In this document: piece after piece, positions 7,990-15,776 of the stretch | Layout: every line of letters begins with the position of its first letter | Numbering within the stretch: the first letter of the stretch is position 1 | Source of the DNA: Paratractidigestivibacter sp963611755 | GTDB taxonomy: Bacteria > Actinomycetota > Coriobacteriia > Coriobacteriales > Atopobiaceae | NCBI GenBank assembly: GCA_963611755.1 | Contig: CAVDTK010000028.1 | Location: 1 to 19,440, forward strand | Length of the DNA: 19,440 bases | Direction: 5' to 3' | Translations under genes and position numbers: made by a program | Notes under the pieces: generated by a model | Seen by the model: only the letters and a program-made list of their open reading frames with translations | Database searches by the model: none | What the model was told of the DNA's origin: nothing

Positions 7990-8898
7990 CTAGTGGATGA
8001 CCTCTACGGTGGTGCCCAGGGAGTTGGCCGAGAGGGTCTGCAGCCAGTAGCCCGGACAGGTGGCCGCAAGGGCGTCGTGGACGCGCGCGGCCGTCTCGTC
8101 GCCGTCGGCGATAGCGAGCATCGTGGAACCAGAGCCAGAGATCAGATACGCCGCGGCGCCCGCATCCAGGGCGGCCTTGCGCAGCGGCTCGTAATCCGGG
8201 ATCAGCTTGGAGCGATAGGGCTCGTGCAGCTTGTCGTGGCTGGCCGCGCCCAGAAGCTCGGCGTCGCCGGTCTCGAGGGCCTTTACAACGGCCACGCAGC
8301 GGCCCATCTGCCAGACGGCCGTGGATACCGGCACTTCAGTGGGAAGGACGCGCCGGGCATCCGCCGTGCGCACCTCGTAGGGCGGCGCAATCGCAATGAA
8401 GCGCAGGTTATCGGCTATGCTCATGGCCGTTGACGTGGTCTTCTCGCCCTCGATGAACGAGCTCACGAGGCCTCCCATGATGGCCGGCGCCACGTTGTCG
8501 GGGTGGCCTTCGATGGCGGTCGCCAGCTCAAGGCACTCCTCGCGAGAATAACCCTCGGCCGACAGCGCCTGCGCCGCGGCCACGCCCGCGATGACGCAGG
8601 TCGAGCTCGACCCCAGGCCGCCGGACAGCGGGATTGGGGAGAGGATCGTGATGTGCAGCGGGCGCGCTTCGAGCCCCAGCTTCTCGCAGGCCTTGAGGTA
8701 GCTTTGCCACACGAGGTTGTTCTCGTCCTTAAATCGGTCCTCGCAGCCGTCGATCGTGAGCTTGTCGGCGGGCGTCATGAGAAACGTCGCCGTCAAGGTG
8801 AGCGCCAGGCCCAGGCAGTCGAAGCCCACGCCCACGTTTGCCGAGGTAGCGGGCACGCGCACGATGACCATGGGGTTGTTCTGGTTGCTGCTGGCCAT
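7990..8898 (-). CDS. thrB: Homoserine kinase
   Basis: ThrB phosphorylates homoserine with ATP to give O-phosphohomoserine, the substrate of ThrC. The 302-aa protein is a GHMP kinase: RVPATSANVGVGFDCLGLAL (14-33) at the N-terminus, the phosphate-binding loop PIPLSGGLGSSST (about 88-100), EGHPDNVAPAIMGG in the middle, and the C-terminal LISGSGSTMLAI. The ATG at 8898 shares its A with the last base of the thrC TAA, so the genes overlap by one base and are translationally coupled. The frame is open for another 183 bases upstream, inside thrC, but that part resembles nothing in the family and is rejected. It is last in the thrCB operon. Confidence 0.95.
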   Translation of the reverse strand: MASSNQNNPMVIVRVPATSANVGVGFDCLGLALTLTATFLMTPADKLTIDGCEDRFKDENNLVWQSYLKACEKLGLEARPLHITILSPIPLSGGLGSSSTCVIAGVAAAQALSAEGYSREECLELATAIEGHPDNVAPAIMGGLVSSFIEGEKTTSTAMSIADNLRFIAIAPPYEVRTADARRVLPTEVPVSTAVWQMGRCVAVVKALETGDAELLGAASHDKLHEPYRSKLIPDYEPLRKAALDAGAAAYLISGSGSTMLAIADGDETAARVHDALAATCPGYWLQTLSANSLGTTVEVIH

Positions 8899-10382
8899 TA
8901 GCAGAACACCTTGGCGCAGGCGCCCTCGACAAAGGCGCCCATGGCCTCGCGGTCGCAGACGTCCTCGTGCAGGACCTCGCCGCAACGAAGCTCGGAGAGC
9001 TGCGCGGGAGCCGTGGTCTTGGTGGTGGCCGCCAGCGCGTCCATGCAGGCGAAGTCGTTCATGCCGCAGGTCTCGACGCACAGGGATGCCAGGACGTCGG
9101 AAGAGAACTTATAGGGGCTCGCGGTGGACAGGCACACGCGGGCGCTGCCGTCGGCTACCTGGGCGTCGAGCACGCACTTGGCCACGGCGGTGTGGGTGTC
9201 GATGACGGTGCCCAGATCCTCCCAGGTCTCGCGGATCTTCTTGCGGGTTGCGTCGTCGTCGGCGCGGCCGCACGAGAAGGTCTCCTGGATCTTGGCCAGG
9301 ACCTCTGCCGGCACGGTGTAGGAGCCCTTCTCGGCAAGGTCGGCCATAAGGCCCGCCACCAGCTCGCAGTCGCCGCCCGAGACGTAGTAGAGCAGGCGCT
9401 CGAGGTTTGACGAGACGAGAATGTCCATCGAGGGGCTGATGGTCTTGTTGAAGGGGCGCACGCGGTTGTACGTGCCGGTCTTGATGAAGTCGCAGAGAAC
9501 GTCGTTCTCGTTGGAGGCCACGATCAGGCGACGCACGGGAAGGCCAAGCATCTTGGCGAAGTAGCCGGCCAGCACGTCGCCGAAGTTGCCGGTGGGCACG
9601 CAGTAGGTGACCTCGTCGCCAAGCTTGATGGCGCCCGCGCGCACGAGCTGGGCATAGGAGTCGAAGTAGTAGGTGACCTGCGGCGCCAGGCGGCCGACGT
9701 TGATGGAGTTGGCGCTGGAGAGAACGACGTTCTTCTCGGCGAGACGGGCGGCAAGCTCGTGGTCGGCGAAGATCGACTTGACCTCGGACTGGCAGTCGTC
9801 GAAGTTGCCGCGCACGGCGCAGACGGCGACGTTGGCACCCTGCTGCGTCACCATCTGAAGGCGCTGCACGTCAGAGACCTTGCCGTCGGGGTAGAAGACG
9901 GTGACGCCGGTGTGGGGCACGTTCGCGAAGCCGTCGAGGGCGGCCTTGCCGGTGTCGCCGGAGGTCGCGGTCACGATCATGATGTCGCGGCCGTCGCCGG
10001 CGCGCGCCACGCTCATGAGCTGCGGCAACATCTGCAGGGCGACGTCCTTGAAGGCGCAGGTAGGGCCGTGATAGAGCTCGAGCAGCCAGTCTTTGCCAAG
10101 CGGCGTCACGGGGCAGACGGCCTTCGTGTCCCACTGGCTGCCGTAGGCGGCCTCCACGCAGGCGGCGATCTCGTCTTCGGTGAAGTCCGGCAAAAGGGTC
10201 CCCAGCACCAGGCGGGCGTTTGCCTGGAAGTCCTGCGAGCAGACGCGGGCCAGGTCGATGGTCTTCTCGCCGATCCAGTCTGCGACGTACAGGCCGCCGT
10301 CGGGTGCGATTCCGGTGAGAATTGCTTGCTTACTTGTTACGGATTCGAGAGAGCTGCGCGTGCTGTGGTAGAACAAGTTCAC
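8898..10382 (-). CDS. thrC: Threonine synthase
   Basis: ThrC converts O-phosphohomoserine to threonine using pyridoxal phosphate. The GTG at 10382 is chosen because AAGGAG (10389-10394 on the complement) lies 6 bases ahead and the protein then begins NLFYHSTRS, as in the long threonine synthases; this gives 494 aa. The N-terminus continues with QAILTGIAPDGGLYVAD. The PLP lysine is in HGPTCAFKD (Lys112), the phosphate-binding loop is TATSGDTGKAA, and SSANSINVGRLAPQ and PTGNFGDVLAGY are also typical. It overlaps thrB by one base and is transcribed divergently from hom across 98 bases. Confidence 0.95.
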   Translation of the reverse strand: MNLFYHSTRSSLESVTSKQAILTGIAPDGGLYVADWIGEKTIDLARVCSQDFQANARLVLGTLLPDFTEDEIAACVEAAYGSQWDTKAVCPVTPLGKDWLLELYHGPTCAFKDVALQMLPQLMSVARAGDGRDIMIVTATSGDTGKAALDGFANVPHTGVTVFYPDGKVSDVQRLQMVTQQGANVAVCAVRGNFDDCQSEVKSIFADHELAARLAEKNVVLSSANSINVGRLAPQVTYYFDSYAQLVRAGAIKLGDEVTYCVPTGNFGDVLAGYFAKMLGLPVRRLIVASNENDVLCDFIKTGTYNRVRPFNKTISPSMDILVSSNLERLLYYVSGGDCELVAGLMADLAEKGSYTVPAEVLAKIQETFSCGRADDDATRKKIRETWEDLGTVIDTHTAVAKCVLDAQVADGSARVCLSTASPYKFSSDVLASLCVETCGMNDFACMDALAATTKTTAPAQLSELRCGEVLHEDVCDREAMGAFVEGACAKVFC

Positions 10383-10419
10383 TGCGGACTCCTTGCGTCG
10401 GTGTTCGAAAGAGCTTCCG

Positions 10420-10447
10420 ATGCAAATGATACCTGTGGTTTTAAGAT
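10420..10447 (+). promoter_or_regulatory. Possible promoter for hom-lysC-asd
   Basis: ATGCAA (10420-10425) and TAAGAT (10442-10447) are 16 bases apart, matching the pattern TTGCAA-N16-TATAGT seen at 733-760. It lies in the 98-base divergent gap between thrC and hom. The gap also has an 8-base direct repeat, TCGAAAGA, at 10405-10412 and 10469-10476, which might be a regulator site. I saw no convincing promoter for thrC on the other strand. Confidence 0.35.
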
Positions 10448-10480
10448 TCACCCCATAAGGACACACACTCGAAAGATTGG

Positions 10481-11611
10481 ATGCCCATGAAGATCGCGCT
10501 CCTCGGTTACGGGACAGTCGGCCGCGGCGTCGTCAAGATCATTGACGAGAACCTCGACGCGGTTGAGGTCTCCCGGATCCTCGAGCTGCCGGACCGCATC
10601 TGCGAGCCGCGCATGACCTCTAACTATGATGAGATCCTCGCCGACCCCTCGATCGAGCTGGTCGTCGAGTGCATGGGCGGCCTTGAGCCCGCGCACACCT
10701 ACATCATGTCGGCCTTGAACGCCAAGAAGCACGTGGTGACCTCCAACAAGGCGGTCGTGGCCGCGTACTTCGCCGAGTTCGCCCAGACGGCGCTGGCCAA
10801 CGGCGTGAGCCTGTTCATCGAGGCCTCCGTCGGCGGCGGCATCCCCTGGATCGCCGGTATCGAGAAGGCCCGTCGCGTCGACGCGATCTCCTCTTTCAGC
10901 GGCATCATGAACGGCACCACCAACTACATCGTGTACTCGATGTTGAAGGACGGCGCCGAGTTCGCCGACGTCCTGGCAAAGGCCCAGGAGTTGGGCTATG
11001 CCGAGCGCGACCCCTCGGCCGACATCGACGGTATCGACGTCAAGAACAAGACCATCATCACGGCCTCCGTCGCCTTCGACGTGGCCTGCACCCACGACCT
11101 GCCGGTTTCCGGCATCCGCAACCTCACCAAGGCCGACCTCGACCTCTTTGGCGAGCGTGGCCTCACGGTCAAGCTCCTTGGCCGCGGCGTGGAGAAGGAC
11201 GGCGCCTATGCCGTGGCCGTCGAGCCGGTGGCCGTGCCCGTCCATTCCCTCGAGGCCAACGTGCCCACCAACTTCAACCTCGTGACCCTGGACGCGGCCA
11301 CGGTGGGCGAGCTCAAGTTCTACGGCCAGGGCGCCGGCAGCCTGCCCACGGGCAACGCCATCGTCCAGGACGTCCTTGACTGCGCGACCGGCGCTCGCCG
11401 CCCGGTCTACGACTTCTCGCGCGGCCTTGCCTACGACCCGACGCTTCTTCGCGCCGACTACGTCTTCCGAACTACCGACGCGCCGGCCGGCGCCGAGGCC
11501 TACGCGGACGGCGCCTGGATCGTGCGCGACCTCACGGCGGCAGACGCCCGCGCGCAACTCGACGCTGCGCTTGCCACCGACCCCGGCGCCTTCATGGCCG
11601 CCCTTGCCTAA
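10481..11611 (+). CDS. hom: Homoserine dehydrogenase, short form without ACT domain
   Basis: Hom reduces aspartate semialdehyde to homoserine with NAD(P)H. The 376-aa protein starts with the Rossmann loop LLGYGTVGRGV, then ECMGGLEPAHTYI, TSNKAVVA (Lys90), EASVGGGIPWI, the FSGIMNGTTNYI segment, and LGYAERDPSADIDGIDVKNK in the catalytic domain. It ends shortly after AGSLPTGNAIVQDV and a short tail, whereas many bacterial enzymes (about 430 aa) carry a C-terminal ACT domain for threonine feedback; that domain appears absent. The start is uncertain: ATG at 10481 or 10487, neither with a good ribosome binding site. It is first in the hom-lysC-asd run and divergent from thrC. Confidence 0.94.
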   Translation: MPMKIALLGYGTVGRGVVKIIDENLDAVEVSRILELPDRICEPRMTSNYDEILADPSIELVVECMGGLEPAHTYIMSALNAKKHVVTSNKAVVAAYFAEFAQTALANGVSLFIEASVGGGIPWIAGIEKARRVDAISSFSGIMNGTTNYIVYSMLKDGAEFADVLAKAQELGYAERDPSADIDGIDVKNKTIITASVAFDVACTHDLPVSGIRNLTKADLDLFGERGLTVKLLGRGVEKDGAYAVAVEPVAVPVHSLEANVPTNFNLVTLDAATVGELKFYGQGAGSLPTGNAIVQDVLDCATGARRPVYDFSRGLAYDPTLLRADYVFRTTDAPAGAEAYADGAWIVRDLTAADARAQLDAALATDPGAFMAALA

Positions 11612-11652
11612 ACGACCACGCCCACAAGCCACGAGATTCGGACATCCCCAAC

Positions 11653-12999
11653 ATGATCAAGATCGCTAAATTCGGCGGCTCCTCTGTCGCGAGCGCCGAG
11701 CAGTTCAAGAAGGTCAAATCCATCGTCGACGCCGACCCTGACCGCCGTTTCGTGGTGGTCTCCGCCTCTGGCAAGCGCTTCAGCGGCGACAACAAGATCA
11801 CCGACCTGCTCCTTCTCGTCAACGCCCACATCCAGTACGGCGTCGACTGCACGAGCCTTCTGGGCGACATCCAGCAGCGCTACCAGGACATCGTCGACGA
11901 GCTGGGCCTCAAGTACCCGCTTGCCGAGAAGTTCGAGTCCTTCATCAAGAACATCAAGAAGCACTCGCCCGAGTACGTGGTGAGCCGCGGCGAGTGGTTC
12001 ACCGCCAACCTCATGGCCGAGTACCTTGGCATGCCCTTCGTCGACGCGGCCGACGTCGTGGTTTTCCACCACGACGGCACCGTTGACATGGAGCGCACCG
12101 CCAGCCGCCTGAAGGACGTCATGGTCCGCAAGGGCTCCTTCGTCCTGCCCGGCTTCTACGGCGCCACGGTCGACGGCCGCATCAAGCTCTTCCAGCGCGG
12201 CGGCGGCGACATCACGGGCGCCATCCTGGCCCGCTGCATCGACGCCAACCTCTACGAGAACTGGACCGACGTCTCGGGCTTCCTTTCCGCCGACCCCCGC
12301 ATCGTCGAGAACCCCCGCTCCATCCGCCGCATCACCTTCGACGAGATGCGCGAGCTGTCTTACATGGGCGCCTCGGTCCTGCAGGAAGAGGCCATCTTCC
12401 CGGTGCGCGAGGTCAACATCCCCATCCAGATCAAGAACACCAACCGCCCGGACGACGAGGGCACGATCATCCGCGAGTCCGCCGAGGCCGGCGAGGACGA
12501 GCACCTTATCACCGGCATCGCCGGTAAGCGCGACTTCGTATCCGTCCACGTCAAGAAGGCCCACATGTCCGGCGAGGTCGGTCTGGTGAGAAAGACCCTC
12601 GCGATCTTCGAGCGCTACGGCATCTCGGTCGAGCACATCCCCACCGGCGTCGACTCCTTCGGCGTGGTGGTCAACGGCGCCGACGTGCGCGACTCCATCT
12701 ATTCGATCATCTCGGACATCCGCAAGGAGATCCAGCCGGACGACGTCTCGATGGTCGACAAGCTGGCCCTGATCTCGGTCGTGGGCCGCAACATGTCCAA
12801 GCGCAGCGGCACCTCGGGCAAAATCTTTGGCGCCTTGGGCGACGCGGGCGTGAACATCCGCATGATCACTCAGTCCTCGCAGGAGATCTCGATCATCATG
12901 GGCGTCAACAACGAGGACTTCAACCGCGCGATCCAGGTCATCTACGACCGCTTTGTCCGCGACGAGGTCATCCAGGCCGCCCAGGCACGCGAGCAATAG
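11653..12999 (+). CDS. lysC: Aspartate kinase
   Basis: This enzyme phosphorylates aspartate, the first committed step to threonine, methionine and lysine. The 448-aa monofunctional protein has the amino acid kinase start KFGGSSVA (6-13), VVSASGK, SRGEWFTANLMAEYLG for aspartate binding, the FQRGGGDITGAILA loop, and WTDVSGFLSADPRIV. A C-terminal regulatory part from about residue 300 shows two ACT-like units (VSVHVKKAHMSGEVGLVRKTLAIFER, and LISVVGRNMSKRSGTSGKIFGALGDAGVNI). It resembles the AK-III/YclM class more than the overlapping alpha/beta LysC of corynebacteria. The gap to hom is 41 bases and the ribosome binding site is weak. Feedback by lysine and/or threonine is expected from the ACT region but the effector cannot be read from sequence. 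Confidence 0.94.
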   Translation: MIKIAKFGGSSVASAEQFKKVKSIVDADPDRRFVVVSASGKRFSGDNKITDLLLLVNAHIQYGVDCTSLLGDIQQRYQDIVDELGLKYPLAEKFESFIKNIKKHSPEYVVSRGEWFTANLMAEYLGMPFVDAADVVVFHHDGTVDMERTASRLKDVMVRKGSFVLPGFYGATVDGRIKLFQRGGGDITGAILARCIDANLYENWTDVSGFLSADPRIVENPRSIRRITFDEMRELSYMGASVLQEEAIFPVREVNIPIQIKNTNRPDDEGTIIRESAEAGEDEHLITGIAGKRDFVSVHVKKAHMSGEVGLVRKTLAIFERYGISVEHIPTGVDSFGVVVNGADVRDSIYSIISDIRKEIQPDDVSMVDKLALISVVGRNMSKRSGTSGKIFGALGDAGVNIRMITQSSQEISIIMGVNNEDFNRAIQVIYDRFVRDEVIQAAQAREQ

Positions 13000-13068
13000 C
13001 CCTGAGCTGCGGCTCATTCATCAAGTACCAATAAAGCGCACGTATAACGCTTAGTTAAGGAGAAACCC

Positions 13069-14082
13069 ATGGCCGGAAAGACCGTAGCCATCCTCGGCGC
13101 CACGGGCGTCGTCGGAACCCAGATGCTCCAGTGCCTCGAGGAGCGCGATTTCCCCGTCGAGAAGCTCGTTCCTCTCGCCTCTGCCCGCTCGGTGGGCAAG
13201 ACCGTGACCTTCAAGGGCGAGGAGGTGTCGGTCGTCTTGGCCGAGCCCGCCGCCTTCGAGGGCGTCGACATCGTCTTGGGCGCCGCCGGCGACGCTACCG
13301 CCAAGGAGCTTCTCCCCGAGGCCGCCGCGCGCGGCGCCGTGTGCGTGGACAACTCGCACGCCTTCCGCCTGGACGAGGACGTGCCCCTGGTCGTCCCCGA
13401 GATCAACGCCGCGGACATCGCCAACCACCCCCGCAACATCATCTCCAACCCCAACTGCGCCACGATCATCGGCCTGGTTCCCACCTGGCCGTTGCACCAG
13501 GTCGCAGGCCTCAAGCGCTTGATCGTCTCCACCTACCAGGCGGCTTCCGGCGCCGGCATGCCGGGCCTTCTCGAGCTCGAGCGCGAGTGCAGCGCCTTGG
13601 CCAAGGGCGAGGAGATCGGCGAGACGAGCCCCTTCGCCTACCAGTTGGCCTACAACCTGATTCCTCAGATCGGCGGCTTCAAGGACGAGGCGTACACCTC
13701 CGAGGAGCTCAAGATGCAAAACGAGGGCCGCAAGATCATGCACCTGCCCGAGGTCCGCGTGAACTGCACCTGCGTGCGCGTGCCGGTCATGCGCTCCCAC
13801 TCCGAGTCCATCACCGCTGAGTTCGAGCGTCCCATCACGCCCGACGAGGCCCGCGAGATCCTGGCCTCCGCTCCCGGTGTGAAGGTCGTCGACGACCCTG
13901 CCAACCTTGGTTACCCGATGCCGCTCGACACCTCTGACCAGGACCTGGTTTACGTCGGGCGCATCCGCCGCGACCTGTCCGCGCCCGATGGCGTGAACTC
14001 GCTCACCTTCTGGTGCTGCGGCGACCAGATCCGCAAGGGCGCTGCCACCAACGCCGTTCAGATCGCGGAGTACCTGGTCTAA
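13069..14082 (+). CDS. asd: Aspartate-semialdehyde dehydrogenase
   Basis: Asd reduces aspartyl phosphate to aspartate semialdehyde with NADPH. The 337-aa protein opens with the nucleotide loop ILGATGVVGTQMLQ, has the catalytic cysteine in SNPNCATI (Cys130), and later VPVMRSHSES with Arg241 and His244 as substrate-binding and base residues. VSTYQAASGAG and YPMPLDTS also fit the family. AAGGAG (13057-13062) sits 6 bases before the ATG. The 69-base gap after lysC has a small hairpin (13003-13007 with 13012-13016) and a TATAAC (13043-13048) that might be a -10 box, so asd may have its own promoter besides read-through. A strong terminator follows. Confidence 0.96.
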   Translation: MAGKTVAILGATGVVGTQMLQCLEERDFPVEKLVPLASARSVGKTVTFKGEEVSVVLAEPAAFEGVDIVLGAAGDATAKELLPEAAARGAVCVDNSHAFRLDEDVPLVVPEINAADIANHPRNIISNPNCATIIGLVPTWPLHQVAGLKRLIVSTYQAASGAGMPGLLELERECSALAKGEEIGETSPFAYQLAYNLIPQIGGFKDEAYTSEELKMQNEGRKIMHLPEVRVNCTCVRVPVMRSHSESITAEFERPITPDEAREILASAPGVKVVDDPANLGYPMPLDTSDQDLVYVGRIRRDLSAPDGVNSLTFWCCGDQIRKGAATNAVQIAEYLV

Positions 14083-14118
14083 GGCGCGCGCTTTGGCGTA
14101 ATCGCAATCGCTCTTTTG

Positions 14119-14155
14119 GGAAGCCCTCTTTTCAAGAAGGGGGCTTCCTCTTTTT
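14119..14155 (+). terminator. Intrinsic terminator after asd
   Basis: A 12-bp stem (14119-14130 with 14137-14148, one T-G wobble) around the loop TTCAAG is followed by TCTTTTT. It closes the hom-lysC-asd transcript. Confidence 0.94.
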
Positions 14156-14172
14156 ATGTCCGGGGCGCGCGC

Positions 14173-14178
14173 TATGAT
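14173..14178 (+). promoter_or_regulatory. Possible -10 box for the iminopeptidase gene
   Basis: TATGAT lies 39 bases before the start codon, just after the asd terminator, where a promoter is expected. No good -35 hexamer is present at the right distance; the terminator T-run (14150-14155) would occupy that position. Confidence 0.35.
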
Positions 14179-14216
14179 GGTGTGCGTCTGAACCCATATC
14201 AAGTTAGGAGCCGATC

Positions 14217-15689
14217 ATGGCGCTTCTCTCGTCTTACTATCTACCCGGCATCTACGTCGAGGACCATGCCGTCGACGTGCCGCTCGATTGGCGCGGCAGC
14301 ACGCCTGCGCTTCTCGCCACCGGGGAGGACGTGGCGCCTTCTGCGCTGTCCGCCGCCTCGGCCGCGCTCGAGCCGTACCCCGCCTTCGCCGAGAAGAACA
14401 TCCGCCTTTTCTACCGCACGCTCTGCCTGCCGCAGAACAAGGGCCGTGACCTGCCCGTTATTGTGTATCTGCAGGGTGGTCCCGGCGGGTGCGGCCCGCG
14501 TGTCCTTTCCGCCGCGTCCGACGGCTGGATTGAGGAGGCCTTGAAGCACTTCCGCGTGGTCCTGCCCGACCAGCGCGGCACCGGCCGCTCCAACGCGGTC
14601 GATGGGCAGCGCATGGAGGCCTTGGCGCAAGAGGCCGCCGAGCTGGGCATCGATGCGGCCGTCTATCAGGCCGAATACCTCAAGCGCTTCTTGGCCGACT
14701 CGATCGTGCGCGACTTCGAGTACTTGCGCCTTTCCGAGTTCGAGGGCAAGAAGTGGGTCACCCTGGGCCAGAGCTACGGCGGTTTTCTCACCCTGTGCAA
14801 CCTCTCGACCTTCCCGGAGGGCGTCGCGGCGTCCTTCACCTGCGGCGGCATCCCGCATGTCCCGGCCAGCGCCGCGGAGGTCTACGCCCACACCTTCCCG
14901 CGCATGATCATCAAAACGAAGGCCTGGTACGAGCGTTATCCGGAAGACGAGAAGCGCATGAGCCTGCTTGCCGACGTGGCGCAGGCGCAGGAGATCTTGC
15001 TTCCCGACGACAGTCCCCTGAGCGTCCGTCGCCTGCAGCTTCTGGGCGGTGGCCTGGGCATGAAGCCCGCGCCGGAGCGCCTGCACGTGCTTCTCGATAC
15101 CGCCTTCACCGAGGGCGACGGCACGGCCGAGGCGGCGCTGGCCGCAGCGGGCGGCGACCCGGCTAAGGTCAAGGTCTCCCTGGGATTCCTCTACGACGTC
15201 ATGAACAAGACCGCCACGCCGGATAACCCCCTGTACTGGACTTTGCAGGAGTTCATCTACGCCGACGGCCGGATGGAGGCCCCCATTCGCTGGGCCGCCC
15301 AGGCCGAGGCCGCCAGCCGTCCCGAGTTCTCGTGCGACGCCCGCCCGCTCATGTGCTTCGGCGAGGCTATGTTCGACTGGATGTTCCAGGAGGACCCGGC
15401 CTTGAAGCCCTTCTCGGCGGCCATGGACGTCCTTATGGAGGACACCTCGTTCGGCCAGCTCTACGACACCGACCAGCTGGCGAGAAACACCGTGCCCCTG
15501 CAGGCCGCGGTCTACTTCGACGACCTCTACGTGGACTCTGGCCTGCAGCTCGACACCTTGAGCCGCGTTGGCAACTCGCACGCCTGGGTCACCAACGAGT
15601 TCGAGCACGACGGCCTGCACGGTAGCCAGGTCTTTGTCCATCTCTTCAACGAGGCGTTGAACCGCGGCGACCTCGAGGGCGTCCTTTAG
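14217..15689 (+). CDS. pip: Proline iminopeptidase-type alpha/beta hydrolase (S33 family, long form)
   Basis: A predicted cytoplasmic exopeptidase that removes N-terminal proline (or a related residue) from peptides. At 490 aa it belongs to the long branch of S33. Seen are the oxyanion-hole segment LQGGPGGCG, the strand VLPDQRGTGRS, the nucleophile elbow GQSYGGF (Ser186), a long cap region, and the C-terminal AVYFDDLYVDSGL and AWVTNEFEHDGLHGS, which supply the acidic residue (Asp435, 436 or 440) and His468. No signal peptide. AGGAG (14206-14210) is 6 bases before the ATG. It starts a new transcript after the asd terminator; no terminator separates it from the helicase gene. Exact substrate is unproven. 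Confidence 0.87.
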   Translation: MALLSSYYLPGIYVEDHAVDVPLDWRGSTPALLATGEDVAPSALSAASAALEPYPAFAEKNIRLFYRTLCLPQNKGRDLPVIVYLQGGPGGCGPRVLSAASDGWIEEALKHFRVVLPDQRGTGRSNAVDGQRMEALAQEAAELGIDAAVYQAEYLKRFLADSIVRDFEYLRLSEFEGKKWVTLGQSYGGFLTLCNLSTFPEGVAASFTCGGIPHVPASAAEVYAHTFPRMIIKTKAWYERYPEDEKRMSLLADVAQAQEILLPDDSPLSVRRLQLLGGGLGMKPAPERLHVLLDTAFTEGDGTAEAALAAAGGDPAKVKVSLGFLYDVMNKTATPDNPLYWTLQEFIYADGRMEAPIRWAAQAEAASRPEFSCDARPLMCFGEAMFDWMFQEDPALKPFSAAMDVLMEDTSFGQLYDTDQLARNTVPLQAAVYFDDLYVDSGLQLDTLSRVGNSHAWVTNEFEHDGLHGSQVFVHLFNEALNRGDLEGVL

Positions 15690-15776
15690 GCGGCGGCGAG
15701 AAGGCCTGCAGGCCCTACAAGCTCTACTAACCCTGCATCGAATAAACCCCTGGTAGGACCCCACGGAAGGACGCGC

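Noticed and set aside
8899..9081. A 61-residue N-terminal extension of homoserine kinase
   Set aside because: The extra residues are Arg/Gly/His-rich and lie wholly inside thrC; the ATG at 8898 overlapping the thrC stop fits both the family start and operon style.
15703..15714. 12-base palindrome GGCCTGCAGGCC after the iminopeptidase gene
   Set aside because: It could form only a 4-bp stem with a tetraloop and has no T-run, so it is neither a terminator nor clearly more than a chance GC-rich palindrome.
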